The notes under the pieces: generated by a model
The model's input: only the letters and a program-made list of their open reading frames with translations
Database searches by the model: none
Told to the model about the DNA's origin: nothing
Source of the DNA: Pseudobdellovibrio exovorus JSS
Lineage (GTDB): Bacteria; Bdellovibrionota; Bdellovibrionia; Bdellovibrionales; Bdellovibrionaceae
Direction of reading: 5' to 3'
Length of the DNA stretch: 64,000 nt
NCBI RefSeq assembly: GCF_000348725.1
Contig: NC_020813.1
Coordinates: 1,302,001-1,366,000, forward strand
Made by a program: the position numbers and the translations under genes
In this document: positions 42,727 to 51,905 of the stretch, in pieces
Position numbering within the stretch: position 1 is the stretch's first letter
How the letters are laid out: the number at the start of each line of letters is the position of its first letter

Positions 42727-43464
42727 ATGATGAATTTAACTGGCAAAAAAATTTTCGTTACAGGTGGTAGCCGAGGTATCGGAGCAGGCATAGTAAAAAA
42801 GCTCTCTGACCTCGGAGCTCAGGTTGCATTCACCTACTCTACGAATGAAGCTAAAGCCCAAGAGTTATTAAAGTCTCTTAAAGGCGATGGACACCTTTGT
42901 TTCCAACTCGATATTTCAAATACGGAAGCTGTCGAAAACACAGTCGCACAATTATATTCCCAATGGACTCAAGTTGATGGCGTCGTTAATAATGCTGGAA
43001 TCACGAAAGACCAATTGCTTTTGCGTATGAAGACCGAGGATTTTACGCAGGTGATTCAAACGAATTTAACTGGTGCATTCGCCGTGACTAAAGCCTTTAG
43101 CAAACACATGTTGAAAGCCCGCAAAGGCAGCTTTGTAAATATATCATCTGTTATTGGCTCGACTGGTAATGCAGGTCAAACGAACTATGCAGCTAGTAAA
43201 GGCGGCCTTGAATCGTTCACAAAGTCAGTGGCTTTAGAGTTAGCTTCACGCGGAATTAGAGCCAACTGCATTGCTCCTGGCTATATCAAAAGTGATATGA
43301 CGGACGCACTTACTGAAGATCAATTAAAAGCCATGACTGAGAAAATCCCCTTACAAAGAGCCGGTGAACCATCTGAGATAGCATCTGCCGTTGCCTTTTT
43401 GTTAAGCGATGAGGCCTCTTACATTACGGGTCAAACCCTGCATGTAAATGGTGGGATGTATTGA
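42727..43464 (+). CDS. fabG: 3-oxoacyl-ACP reductase
   Basis: 245 residues, short-chain dehydrogenase. The NADP site is GGSRGIGAGIV, and the catalytic Ser-Tyr-Lys is in ISSVIGS and NYAASKGG. The C-terminus GQTLHVNGGMY is typical of FabG. It reduces 3-oxoacyl-ACP in elongation. There is no strong ribosome site (TTGAGCC). Confidence 0.96.
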   Translation: MMNLTGKKIFVTGGSRGIGAGIVKKLSDLGAQVAFTYSTNEAKAQELLKSLKGDGHLCFQLDISNTEAVENTVAQLYSQWTQVDGVVNNAGITKDQLLLRMKTEDFTQVIQTNLTGAFAVTKAFSKHMLKARKGSFVNISSVIGSTGNAGQTNYAASKGGLESFTKSVALELASRGIRANCIAPGYIKSDMTDALTEDQLKAMTEKIPLQRAGEPSEIASAVAFLLSDEASYITGQTLHVNGGMY

Positions 43465-43473
43465 GCTAGACAT

Positions 43474-43501
43474 TTGAATTAAATAAAAAATAGAATATAA
43501 C
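43474..43501 (+). promoter_or_regulatory. Candidate acpP promoter
   Basis: TTGAAT at 43474-43479, 16-base spacer, TATAAC at 43496-43501 (5 of 6), in an AT-rich gap. The leader is about 24 bases with AAAGGAG before the acpP ATG. An extra promoter for the abundant acyl carrier is common elsewhere. Confidence 0.5.
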
Positions 43502-43530
43502 TTTAAAAATACAAATAAAAGGAGACATCA

Positions 43531-43767
43531 ATGTCAATCAACACAAAAGTAAAAGATATTATCGTTGAACAACTTGGAGTAGACCCAGAGAAAGTAAAAG
43601 CAGAAGCATCTTTTATCGATGATTTAGGCGCTGACAGTCTTGATATCGTTGAATTAGTTATGGCTATGGAAGAGGAATTTGACTTAGAAATTCCTGATGA
43701 AGATGCTGAAAAACTAAAAACTGTAAACGATGTTCAATCTTACTTGAGCTCAAAAGGAAAAGTTTAG
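43531..43767 (+). CDS. acpP: Acyl carrier protein
   Basis: 78 residues, acidic. The phosphopantetheine attachment is Ser36 in [25 protein letters not shown] precedes the ATG. It is placed between fabG and fabF as in many bacteria and probably has its own promoter. Confidence 0.98.
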   Translation: MSINTKVKDIIVEQLGVDPEKVKAEASFIDDLGADSLDIVELVMAMEEEFDLEIPDEDAEKLKTVNDVQSYLSSKGKV

Positions 43768-43770
43768 TCT

Positions 43771-45039
43771 TTGGCGACTTCCTTTGTTAGACCGAATGGT
43801 CAAAAGAGAGTGGTTATCACTGGTGTTGGAGCTATCTCGCCCTTGGGCAATAGTTTACAAGACTCTTGGCAAGCGGCCTTAAATGGTCAGTCAGGTATCG
43901 CCAACATCACCAAATTCGATACTGAAAAGTTCGATGTGAAATTTGCTGGGGAAGTAAAAAACTTTCCTGCAGATCAGTACATCGATAAAAAAGAACAAAA
44001 GAAAATGGATCTTTTTATTCAGTATTCGTTGGCCGCTACTAAAATGGCTTTTGATCAATCAGGTCTAAAAATTACGGAAGACAATGCAGAAACAACTGGT
44101 GTTTTCATCGGTTCAGGTCTCGGCGGTCTTCCTGTAATTGAAGAGCAGCACCTTAAGCTTGTTGAAAAAGGTCCGTCTCGCGTTTCCCCATTTTTTATTC
44201 CATCGTGTATTGCCAATCTAGCTCCGGGCTGGGTGTCGATGACCTATGGAATCAAAGGCCCCAACTTCACTCTGACTTCAGCATGCGCCTCTGGCGTTCA
44301 TGCATTAGGTGAAGCCTATAACTATATCCGCTTTGGACTTCTTGATAGCGTTGTTGCTGGTGGCTCTGAGTCCACTGTATCTCCAATGGCTATTGCCGGA
44401 TTTAGCAATATGCGCGCATTATCCACTCGCAATGAATCCCCATCCGAAGCTTCCCGTCCATGGGATAAAGACCGCGATGGTTTTGTTTTAGGTGAAGGCG
44501 CTGCTATTTTTATATTGGAATCTCTTGAGTCTGCGACTCGTCGTGGAGCTAATATTTTATGTGAAATTTCTGGTTATGGCGCCTCTTCAGATGCCTACCA
44601 TATCACATCACCAGATCCCGATGGAGCTGGTTTCGTTTCAGCAATGAAAGTAGCCTTAAAAGATGCTCAACTGAATCCTTCAGATATTCAGTATGTGAAT
44701 GCCCACGGAACAAGTACACCAGTTGGTGATCCTTTAGAATCTAACGCTGTAAAAAAAGTTATGGGTGATCACGCAAAAGACATTTGGATTTCATCTACGA
44801 AATCTATGACAGGCCACTTATTAGGTGCTGCAGGTGCGATTGAATCCGCTTTCTGTATTATGTCTATACAAGATCAAAAAGTAGCTCCAACAATCAACTT
44901 GAAAAATCCAAGCCCAGAGTGTGATTTAGATTACGTAGCTAATACGGCTCGTGATGGTAAAATCAAACACGTCTTGAATAATTCTTTTGGTTTTGGTGGC
45001 ACAAATTCATGTCTGGTTTTCTCGAAATACGAGGGTTAA
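43771..45039 (+). CDS. fabF: 3-oxoacyl-ACP synthase II
   Basis: 422 residues. The active-site Cys172 is in SACASGVHALG; His residues are in NAHGTSTPVGDP and KSMTGHLLGAAGA. The start is TTG 43771 with AAAAGGA upstream; a GTG at 43810 (giving MVITG) would match the shortest family members and is the alternative. It lies 3 bases after the acpP stop. Confidence 0.96.
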   Translation: MATSFVRPNGQKRVVITGVGAISPLGNSLQDSWQAALNGQSGIANITKFDTEKFDVKFAGEVKNFPADQYIDKKEQKKMDLFIQYSLAATKMAFDQSGLKITEDNAETTGVFIGSGLGGLPVIEEQHLKLVEKGPSRVSPFFIPSCIANLAPGWVSMTYGIKGPNFTLTSACASGVHALGEAYNYIRFGLLDSVVAGGSESTVSPMAIAGFSNMRALSTRNESPSEASRPWDKDRDGFVLGEGAAIFILESLESATRRGANILCEISGYGASSDAYHITSPDPDGAGFVSAMKVALKDAQLNPSDIQYVNAHGTSTPVGDPLESNAVKKVMGDHAKDIWISSTKSMTGHLLGAAGAIESAFCIMSIQDQKVAPTINLKNPSPECDLDYVANTARDGKIKHVLNNSFGFGGTNSCLVFSKYEG

Positions 45040-45495
45040 ATGAAGATTTTAGTAGCTTCTGATCACGCTGGCTTTGAATTAAAAGAACAGATCGTAAGCG
45101 CATTAAAATCTGCAAACAACGATGTCGAAGACTTCGGGACCCACTCCTTGGATTCTGTTGATTATCCTGATTATGCGGATCGCGTCTGTAAAAAATTAAA
45201 AGCCAGTTCAGAACAAGAATCAGAACTTTCTGAGTTTGGTATCCTTATCTGTGGCTCAGGACAAGGAATGGCTTTGCGAGCGAATAAATTCTCTCATGTT
45301 CGTGCCGCTCTTGTTTATAACGATGAAATTTCACGTCTTTCACGTGAGCACAACAATGCAAACATCATTTGCATTGGTTCACGCTTCTGCGACTTAGAAT
45401 CCGCATTACAATGGATAAATACCTTTAAAAAAACACATTTTTTACAGGGAAGACACCAAACTCGTGTTGCTAAAGTCGGGGCTCTGACTACATAA
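45040..45495 (+). CDS. rpiB: Ribose-5-phosphate isomerase B
   Basis: 151 residues. [12 protein letters not shown] and [13 protein letters not shown] with the active-site Cys are family signatures. Interconverts ribose-5-phosphate and ribulose-5-phosphate. The ATG directly follows the fabF stop (TAAATG). Confidence 0.95.
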   Translation: MKILVASDHAGFELKEQIVSALKSANNDVEDFGTHSLDSVDYPDYADRVCKKLKASSEQESELSEFGILICGSGQGMALRANKFSHVRAALVYNDEISRLSREHNNANIICIGSRFCDLESALQWINTFKKTHFLQGRHQTRVAKVGALTT

Positions 45496-45502
45496 TAAAA
45501 GA

Positions 45503-46762
45503 ATGAACATCACGAATCACTCATTGCAGCAAGACTCTGAGATTTTTGACCTTATTCAAAAAGAGACTATCAGACAAAGCGATGGCCTCGAAATGATCGC
45601 ATCAGAGAACTACACATCAAAAGCCGTTATGCAAGCTCAAGGCTCTGTTTTAACTAACAAGTATGCTGAAGGTTATCCGAACAAACGCTATTATGGTGGA
45701 TGCCATTATGTTGATGGAATTGAAACCTTAGCTATCGAGCGAGTAAAAAAACTCTTCAATGTGAGTTTCGCTAACGTTCAGCCCCATTCAGGTTCTCAAG
45801 CTAACATGGCTGTTTACTTAGCTGCGGTCAAAGCTGGTGAAACTATTTTAGGAATGGATCTATCCCATGGAGGTCACCTGACCCATGGCAGTCCAGTTAA
45901 CTTCAGTGGATTACTTTTCAAAGCCGCTTCTTATAAGCTGGATGAAGCCACAGGACTTATCAACTACGACACTATTCGCAAAACAGCATTAGAGGTAAAA
46001 CCTCGCTTAATTATCGCGGGCTACAGTGCCTATCCTCGCTTTTTAGATTTTGCCAAATTTCGTGAAATCGCCAACGAAGTCGGAGCCGATCTATTAGTGG
46101 ATATGGCTCACTTTGCAGGACTTGTCGCTACGGGCCACCATGAATCACCGGTTCCTTACGCTGACTATATCACCTCGACGACACATAAAACGTTAAGAGG
46201 TCCACGCGGTGGACTTATTCTGACAAACTCTGAAGAAAAAGCTAAAGCTATGAACTCGCGTATCTTTCCTGGTATTCAGGGCGGACCGCTAGAACACGTC
46301 ATTGCCGGCAAAGCCGTCGCTTTTGGTGAAGCTCTTCAACCTGAATTTAAAACCTACATCGAACAAGTCGTACGCAATGCGAAGGCTCTAGCTGAAGAGT
46401 TGAAATCTTTGGGATTTGCATTAGTAACAGGTGGAACCGACAACCACTTGATGTTAATTGATTTAAGCCAAAGCTCTGAAAGCTTTGCTACATTAACCGG
46501 AAAAGTCGCTGAAGCTGTCTTGGATGAAGCTGGAATTACAGTTAACAAAAACACTGTTCCTAATGAAAAGCGCTCTCCGTTCGTTACTAGCGGTATCAGA
46601 ATAGGAACTCCCGCTCTTACTACCCGTGGTATGAAAGAGCCTGAAATGAAAAAGATTGCAGCTTGGATCAGCCAAGTACTTAAAAATTCCGACAACACTG
46701 AAATCAAAAATAAAGTTAAAGGAGAGGTAAAAGAACTATGTCAAAGTTTTCCTATTTACTAA
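45503..46762 (+). CDS. glyA: Serine hydroxymethyltransferase
   Basis: 419 residues, PLP enzyme. Lys229 in [13 protein letters not shown] binds PLP. It makes glycine and 5,10-methylene-THF from serine and THF. The rpiB-glyA order is conserved in deltaproteobacteria-type genomes. The last 25 bases overlap the M23 gene. Confidence 0.98.
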   Translation: MNITNHSLQQDSEIFDLIQKETIRQSDGLEMIASENYTSKAVMQAQGSVLTNKYAEGYPNKRYYGGCHYVDGIETLAIERVKKLFNVSFANVQPHSGSQANMAVYLAAVKAGETILGMDLSHGGHLTHGSPVNFSGLLFKAASYKLDEATGLINYDTIRKTALEVKPRLIIAGYSAYPRFLDFAKFREIANEVGADLLVDMAHFAGLVATGHHESPVPYADYITSTTHKTLRGPRGGLILTNSEEKAKAMNSRIFPGIQGGPLEHVIAGKAVAFGEALQPEFKTYIEQVVRNAKALAEELKSLGFALVTGGTDNHLMLIDLSQSSESFATLTGKVAEAVLDEAGITVNKNTVPNEKRSPFVTSGIRIGTPALTTRGMKEPEMKKIAAWISQVLKNSDNTEIKNKVKGEVKELCQSFPIY

Positions 46763-47403
46763 TCCTCGGCGCTTTAGCAAGCACTCTTTCTTTGGTATCT
46801 TGCGTACACAGCGCAGATCGTAGCGGCAATAACAAAAGCGCTGTTCGAGAAACAGCTGTTTCTGACGATGAAGAAAGCCAAGTACTTGTTGACCGAGATA
46901 ACAACTCTATCAAAATTCAAAATAAAAACTCTATCCCCAGTTCACAGCGCTTAAAACCTATGTTTGACTGGCCTGTTTGGGAAGCGCGAATGACTCGCGG
47001 TTATTTACCAAGAGGCACTAAAAGACGTCGCCGTCCGCATAGAGGAATTGATTTAGCAGCAACTCGTGGTTCAGCTGTATTAGCTTCACATGACGCCGTT
47101 GTTATCTATACAGGCTCTGGATTTAATGGCTACGGCAAAATGGTCATGCTCGAATCTGTGGACCCACGTGATGGTGGGAATTGGGCTACATTGTATGCTC
47201 ACTTAGATAAAATTCTAGTCTATGAAGGTAAACGTATCAAACAAGGTGAAGTCATTGGTGCCTTGGGGAATACAGGCCGCTCTTCTGGACCACATCTACA
47301 TTTCGAGATCAGACGTTTAAATGGGCCTATTGACCCACTTCCACTTCTTCCTGCCGGAACTGCTTTAACTAATAATGTTGATAATGGTGCGGCTGCTGAA
47401 TAG
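46738..47403 (+). CDS. M23 (LytM-type) peptidase lipoprotein
   Basis: 221 residues. The lipobox is at [10 protein letters not shown] (Cys about 22). The M23 core has [12 protein letters not shown] and HLHFEIRRL, the usual zinc ligands. GGAGAGG lies inside glyA, with the ATG 25 bases before the glyA stop. It cleaves peptidoglycan cross-bridges or, if degenerate, regulates; the zinc ligands appear intact. Its presence after glyA is unusual. The stop is inside a hairpin at 47390-47409. Confidence 0.88.
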   Translation: MSKFSYLLILGALASTLSLVSCVHSADRSGNNKSAVRETAVSDDEESQVLVDRDNNSIKIQNKNSIPSSQRLKPMFDWPVWEARMTRGYLPRGTKRRRRPHRGIDLAATRGSAVLASHDAVVIYTGSGFNGYGKMVMLESVDPRDGGNWATLYAHLDKILVYEGKRIKQGEVIGALGNTGRSSGPHLHFEIRRLNGPIDPLPLLPAGTALTNNVDNGAAAE

Positions 47404-47409
47404 CAGCCG
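47390..47409 (+). terminator. Terminator-like hairpin after the M23 gene
   Basis: CGGCTGCT-GAAT-AGCAGCCG, an 8-base stem with a 4-base loop that includes the first base of the stop codon, followed by TTTAAAAG. The GC stem supports intrinsic termination of the fab run, but the T-tract is short. The next gene is convergent. Confidence 0.5.
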
Positions 47410-47421
47410 TTTAAAAGAAAC

Positions 47422-48024
47422 CTAGTTTCCAGCGCAATCATTCTGTGGAACAGCCGATGGATATTGACGAGGTATCATATTATCCGCCTCTGTAATGCTG
47501 CGATAAAAACTACCCGCATTTGCACTCGACGAAACTGAATAGAACTTACAGTCATCTTTATAAGACAAAGCCACTGACTGAAAAACCATTTGGTTATTTC
47601 TTAAAGCCGTTACCATAACAATATACTTATAACAGTTATCTGACGAACAACGGGCCTGCACATTCACCAGCACACCTCGGCTGCTATCCGTGTAATTGCC
47701 TTGTGAGTCCAAATAGCCATTTTCGTGCTGGGTTGTTACTGGCAACACTTTTCCATCTGGAGTTTGTAGCTCAACATTAACTGTATGACCCGATGTCGTT
47801 TGGTTGGGAACTGATACAGTTAATACAGTGTAGTTAGCATTCAAGCTGGCTGCTTGTGCTTCTGCCTGTGCTGATGTTGAAGCATTTAAGTCATTCTTTT
47901 GCGTTTTGACTTCAGCTCTAATTCCACTAGGTTTTTTCGAACAAGAACTCACTGACAACACTACAACTGCGGCTAAAACCAAAACTTTTAAGCTGCTTTG
48001 AATATAGTTTCTAGTCGACAACAT
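47422..48024 (-). CDS. Lipoprotein, function unknown
   Basis: 200 residues from ATG 48024, which has GGGAG upstream; the ATG at 48081 is too far from a site and would bury the signal. The lipobox is at VVLSVSSCSKKP. The mature part is beta-rich (ANYTVLTVSVPNQTTSGHTVN) with Cys pairs (RCSSDNC). I do not recognise a family. Confidence 0.65.
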   Translation of the reverse strand: MLSTRNYIQSSLKVLVLAAVVVLSVSSCSKKPSGIRAEVKTQKNDLNASTSAQAEAQAASLNANYTVLTVSVPNQTTSGHTVNVELQTPDGKVLPVTTQHENGYLDSQGNYTDSSRGVLVNVQARCSSDNCYKYIVMVTALRNNQMVFQSVALSYKDDCKFYSVSSSANAGSFYRSITEADNMIPRQYPSAVPQNDCAGN

Positions 48025-48202
48025 AGTTTCTCCCTTACTAATAACTCTCTTTAATTCTTTATTGTTCAAATTAGAGGCCAAAAGTTACGATTTCATAAAA
48101 TTGAATTCATGAGTTATTTCAATAGTGTTCTCAAAATGAGAAAATCAGCTCGATGTCTCACTCTGAGAACCTCGACTAAAACGTCACAGCATCGAAGTTT
48201 AT

Positions 48203-48232
48203 TTGACAGAGGAAAGTGCCTCTTCTTAGTAT
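48203..48232 (+). promoter_or_regulatory. Promoter abutting the patatin start, with inverted repeat
   Basis: TTGACA at 48203-48208 (perfect), 18-base spacer, TAGTAT at 48227-48232, 6 bases before the ATG at 48239. No Shine-Dalgarno sequence. Between them lies AGAGG-AAAGTG-CCTCT (48208-48223), a 5-base inverted repeat that may be an operator. Confidence 0.6.
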
Positions 48233-48238
48233 TTCATT

Positions 48239-49363
48239 ATGAGTCACAAAACAGCTTTGATTTTATCCGGTGGAGGTGCTCGTGGGGCCTATCAAGCCGG
48301 GGTCCTTAAAGGACTATCCGAAATTTTACCTGAAAAGAAAAAAAGTCCTTTTCAAATCATCTCAGGAGTCAGCGCCGGCGCTATTAACAGCGTTAAACTA
48401 GCCAGCGAGCTGGAGTCCTTTTCCAATGCTATCGAAAGAATGACTTTCCTCTGGTCACAGATGACTCCAGATCAGGTTTTTAAAACAGATTTGCTCTCGG
48501 TTAATCGTCTTTCTCTGGGGCTTTTCGGCAGTGGCTCTAAAGGCTTCGATGCCCTATTAGATACAGCTCCACTCAACCAGTTGCTGAATGCTCACTGTGA
48601 TTTTTCAGGCATTAAGCGAAATATCGATTCAGGAAATCTAGAGTCGCTGATCATCACAAGCAACAATTACAACAGTGGTGCGGCCACAAGCTTCATACAA
48701 AGCAGCAGCTCTAAACTGACATGGAAAGAAAGCCGTCGAATTGCCCAGTTATCTGAAATCAATTCAGATCATATTATGGCCTCTGCTGCTATTCCGATGC
48801 TATTCCCTGCTATCCGCATTGGTTCACAATACTATGGCGATGGATGTGTTCGTAATAATACTCCCTGCTCACCTGCTATCCGTATGGGCGCAGATAAATT
48901 ATTCGTTGTTGGAGTACGCACCCAACTTCATGCGGAAACTGCAGCTCGTGCAGATAAAAATGTGGCTGACACACACAAACCCAGTATCATCAGCATCTTC
49001 AATACTTTACTGAATGCAGTTTTGTTAGATTCAGTTGAACAAGATGTTCAGCGCATTCAAAGAATTAATCAGTTAATCGACCTGACAGGTTACAGTGGAA
49101 CGCAGAATAAAGGTTTCAAGAAAATTCCGGCTCTTTGTATTTCTCCGTCTCAAGATCTCGGAGAAATCGCACGTCAGCACGCACACAGATTGCCTCGTCT
49201 AATTCGTATGACGATCTCGGCGTTTGGATCTTTAGATGAAGCCAGTGAAATTTTAAGTTATTTACTTTTTGACCCGCATTTTTGTCGCAAAGCTATAGAA
49301 ATGGGCTACAATGATGCTATGGACTCAAAGTCTCAGATAGAGCAATTCTTTTTGGAATCATAA
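48239..49363 (+). CDS. Patatin-like phospholipase
   Basis: 374 residues. Oxyanion SGGGARGAYQAG, nucleophile Ser45 in GVSAG, and Asp201 in YGDGCVRNNTP form the Ser-Asp dyad. The patatin core is followed by about 150 residues of helices. Lipid acyl hydrolysis, possibly of prey membranes, is inference. Promoter abuts the start codon and no ribosome site is seen. The next gene follows by 10 bases. Confidence 0.9.
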   Translation: MSHKTALILSGGGARGAYQAGVLKGLSEILPEKKKSPFQIISGVSAGAINSVKLASELESFSNAIERMTFLWSQMTPDQVFKTDLLSVNRLSLGLFGSGSKGFDALLDTAPLNQLLNAHCDFSGIKRNIDSGNLESLIITSNNYNSGAATSFIQSSSSKLTWKESRRIAQLSEINSDHIMASAAIPMLFPAIRIGSQYYGDGCVRNNTPCSPAIRMGADKLFVVGVRTQLHAETAARADKNVADTHKPSIISIFNTLLNAVLLDSVEQDVQRIQRINQLIDLTGYSGTQNKGFKKIPALCISPSQDLGEIARQHAHRLPRLIRMTISAFGSLDEASEILSYLLFDPHFCRKAIEMGYNDAMDSKSQIEQFFLES

Positions 49364-49373
49364 GGACGGCAAC

Positions 49374-50156
49374 ATGAGCGACGCTAAATGGTTTATTCAA
49401 CTACATGGACAGATTCAAGGACCGCTTAACCAAAGCGACTTTGAAAATACCGTAAGTGGACTAAATGACGAAATCGCTCACTCAGCTATGGTCTGGAGAA
49501 AAGGCTTTTCTCAATGGGTGAAAGCCAATGAATGGACCATCGAAGATCAGCGCAACTCTTTACTTGGAGCCAAATCTGGAGTTAGTAAACCTGCAGAGCA
49601 AGACGGCGATGGCGACCTTTTTGAAAAAACATTTGGGCAAAGCTTTACCGAAGGGGAATTCTACCGTGTTCAACTGAACTATGTAGATCAGCCCCTGATG
49701 TCGAAAGAAGAACTCTTAACTTTTATTGCCAAACAGCCAGATGTCTCGGCGATCTCTATTCAAGATCCTAAAAGTAAAGAGTGGAAAGAGGTCTACGTAT
49801 TTGCTGATATCGTCGAAAAACTCGGTCTTTCTAGACGAAAACAAGCACGTGTTCCCATTCTAGCGCAATTTGCTGGAAAATCGAATAAAAGCGAAGATGT
49901 CTCTTATCGTGTGATCACTATCAGCCAAGGTGGAATGGGATTTACCGAGAACTTCGATCTTCAAATTGGTGACGAAGTCGAAGGTCAAATTTCAAGTCCA
50001 CACTTTTTCCAACCTGTTCAAGTAAAAGCCGAAGTTATTTATGCAGGCCAAGATGGTTATGTTGGTTTGAAATTTTCTCAGCTGACAGACGAAGCTAAGA
50101 CGGCCATTATCGATTACATCAAGAAGTTTGGTAAAAATTCGGCAAATACGCCTTAA
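49374..50156 (+). CDS. GYF_2 plus PilZ domain protein
   Basis: 260 residues. N-terminal GYF_2-type domain (WFIQLHGQIQGPLNQSDF and VWRKGFSQWVKANEW). C-terminal PilZ domain: RRKQAR (RxxxR) and ITISQGGMGF, where the D/N-x-S-x-x-G motif has Thr in the first position. Cyclic di-GMP binding is likely but not certain. AGGACGG precedes the ATG. The 3' end overlaps the convergent MnmC-like gene by 38 bases. Confidence 0.88.
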   Translation: MSDAKWFIQLHGQIQGPLNQSDFENTVSGLNDEIAHSAMVWRKGFSQWVKANEWTIEDQRNSLLGAKSGVSKPAEQDGDGDLFEKTFGQSFTEGEFYRVQLNYVDQPLMSKEELLTFIAKQPDVSAISIQDPKSKEWKEVYVFADIVEKLGLSRRKQARVPILAQFAGKSNKSEDVSYRVITISQGGMGFTENFDLQIGDEVEGQISSPHFFQPVQVKAEVIYAGQDGYVGLKFSQLTDEAKTAIIDYIKKFGKNSANTP

Positions 50157-50874
50157 GCTTGCCTCTTAATGCCAATGTGGAGTCGCTCTTTCCTTTAAAT
50201 CGCGTACGCTTAACAAATTCAAATCCACGAGACACCAGTACTCTCTTAAGAATCCCTGTACAAGCATAGGTTGTAAATACACAGTCCTCTTCGCAATGAT
50301 TGTCGATAAATTTTTGCAAAAAATCTTCCGTCCACAAATCCTGATTCGTTTTACTACTGAAGGCATCGTAACAAACTATATTCCAGCGCAGTGGTTTAGA
50401 CGGACTTACAAAATCTCTGAGATCATGCTCGATGGGGTTAAGCTGAAAGTTTTGCTTCAGATGCTGTTTTACCTGAATTTGAGGAGCACTGATGCCAAAC
50501 TCCTTTAGCGATTGATAAATATCATCGTAAAGAGTGTGTTCTAAAGCGTCTGTCGGAAGCTCTAGCCACGACATGAAGTTTTGACGTAGTGATTCCTCTA
50601 TTTCAAATGAAACCAAGCTATGCGCCTCTGTATTGGGAATAACTTGGGCCCATGATATTTCTATATACCCAAGTCCAAGACCTACCACGCAGGTTTTAGA
50701 GCGCTCTAGTAGCTGACTGGCCTCCTGTATGACGGATTTATAGATATAAAAGGTTTCACTGGCGGCTCCGCCAGAGTGATGCATGCTTTCACCCTGATCT
50801 GGCAGCCGCAAAGTAGGACTACCATCATTTGTGGATTCTACTGTAAATCTCATTTGCTCAAATCTATTCTTCAT
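50119..50874 (-). CDS. MnmC-like methyltransferase domain, standalone
   Basis: 251 residues from ATG 50874 (AGAGG upstream); 50940 would overlap the divergent neighbour. DGSPTLRL and MHHSGGAASET at the N-terminus, YDAFSSKTNQDLW and FTTYACTGILKRVL match the DUF752/MnmC methyltransferase domain, which methylates the 5-aminomethyl group of wobble uridine. The FAD oxidase half of MnmC is absent. The 3' end overlaps the PilZ gene. Confidence 0.82.
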   Translation of the reverse strand: MKNRFEQMRFTVESTNDGSPTLRLPDQGESMHHSGGAASETFYIYKSVIQEASQLLERSKTCVVGLGLGYIEISWAQVIPNTEAHSLVSFEIEESLRQNFMSWLELPTDALEHTLYDDIYQSLKEFGISAPQIQVKQHLKQNFQLNPIEHDLRDFVSPSKPLRWNIVCYDAFSSKTNQDLWTEDFLQKFIDNHCEEDCVFTTYACTGILKRVLVSRGFEFVKRTRFKGKSDSTLALRGKLKAYLPNFYQTS

Positions 50875-50903
50875 TCTATAAATGACCTCTGAAAAGGAGC
50901 CAA

Positions 50904-51905
50904 ATGGAAAAAGGCTGGAGCGGACTCCCCTATCATTCAATTTCAGAGCACTTTAGACGAATTTTTAACGAAAAAGTATATAAAATTCCAGTCAGTGTTG
51001 TGGATGATTGCCCTAATAGAATGGGCTTAAAGGGTATGAAAACATGCAGTTTCTGCGATGTCTGGGGTTCTGCTGCTCGTGAAGAGTCTTTCCAGATGAG
51101 CCTCGATCAGCAAATTGAAAAATACCACGATTTGATTTCAAAAAAATATAAAGCCAATAAATACCTTGTTTATTTTCAGGCCTATACAAACACGTTTACG
51201 AAAATTCCTGCCCTTAGGCACAACTTTGAAACAGCCTTAAAATACCCCTATGTCAGTGGATTTGTTCTTGGTACGCGCCCAGATTGCCTCTCTGAAGCCG
51301 TTTTACAACTTTGGCAAGAGTACTGCCAAAAAAGCTTCGTTGCCGTAGAACTCGGAGTGCAGAGCTTTTTCAACCCGCACTTAGAGTTTATGCGCAGAGG
51401 ACACACGGCTCAGGACTCTTTAAAAGCCATCACTAAAATTTCAGAAAAGACCTCTGTGGATCTTGGGATTCATTTGATTTTTGGCTCTCCGAATGAAACG
51501 GATGCCGAAATCATCGAAACTGCACGCATCTGCAACGATTTGCCTATTACCAATGTCAAATTACACAATATGCACGTCTTGAAAAACACAGCTCTTGAAG
51601 AGTGGTATAACGAAGGTAACTTTATTCCATTAGAGTTAGATGAGTATCAAAGAAAAGTTCAGTTGTTCTTATCCTATCTTCATCCGCGAATAGCCGTTCA
51701 CAGACTGGCAGCCTATGCCTCTAGATGGGATGAGCTTGTAGCACCTCAATGGACACGGGATAAAATGGGTCCACACCAAGCCATTGTCGATTTTTTACGA
51801 CAAGAAAAGACTTACCAAGGTTGCAAACTAGTTGCGCAGAATGATGTAGATCGCATCTTATTTCATCAAATGAGTCTGCGAGTTGAGCGAACAATTAGCA
51901 CATAA
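50904..51905 (+). CDS. YhcC-like radical SAM protein (TIGR01212-like)
   Basis: 333 residues. KTCSFCD carries two cluster cysteines; an N-terminal Cys (DDCPNRMG) is the first of CxxxxxxxxxxCxxC in this subfamily. LPYHSISEHFRRIF and the long VKLHNMHVLKNTALEEWYNEG are family features. The function of YhcC is unproven. AAGGAG lies before the ATG. Start codons diverge from the MnmC-like gene, 29 bases apart. Confidence 0.88.
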   Translation: MEKGWSGLPYHSISEHFRRIFNEKVYKIPVSVVDDCPNRMGLKGMKTCSFCDVWGSAAREESFQMSLDQQIEKYHDLISKKYKANKYLVYFQAYTNTFTKIPALRHNFETALKYPYVSGFVLGTRPDCLSEAVLQLWQEYCQKSFVAVELGVQSFFNPHLEFMRRGHTAQDSLKAITKISEKTSVDLGIHLIFGSPNETDAEIIETARICNDLPITNVKLHNMHVLKNTALEEWYNEGNFIPLELDEYQRKVQLFLSYLHPRIAVHRLAAYASRWDELVAPQWTRDKMGPHQAIVDFLRQEKTYQGCKLVAQNDVDRILFHQMSLRVERTIST

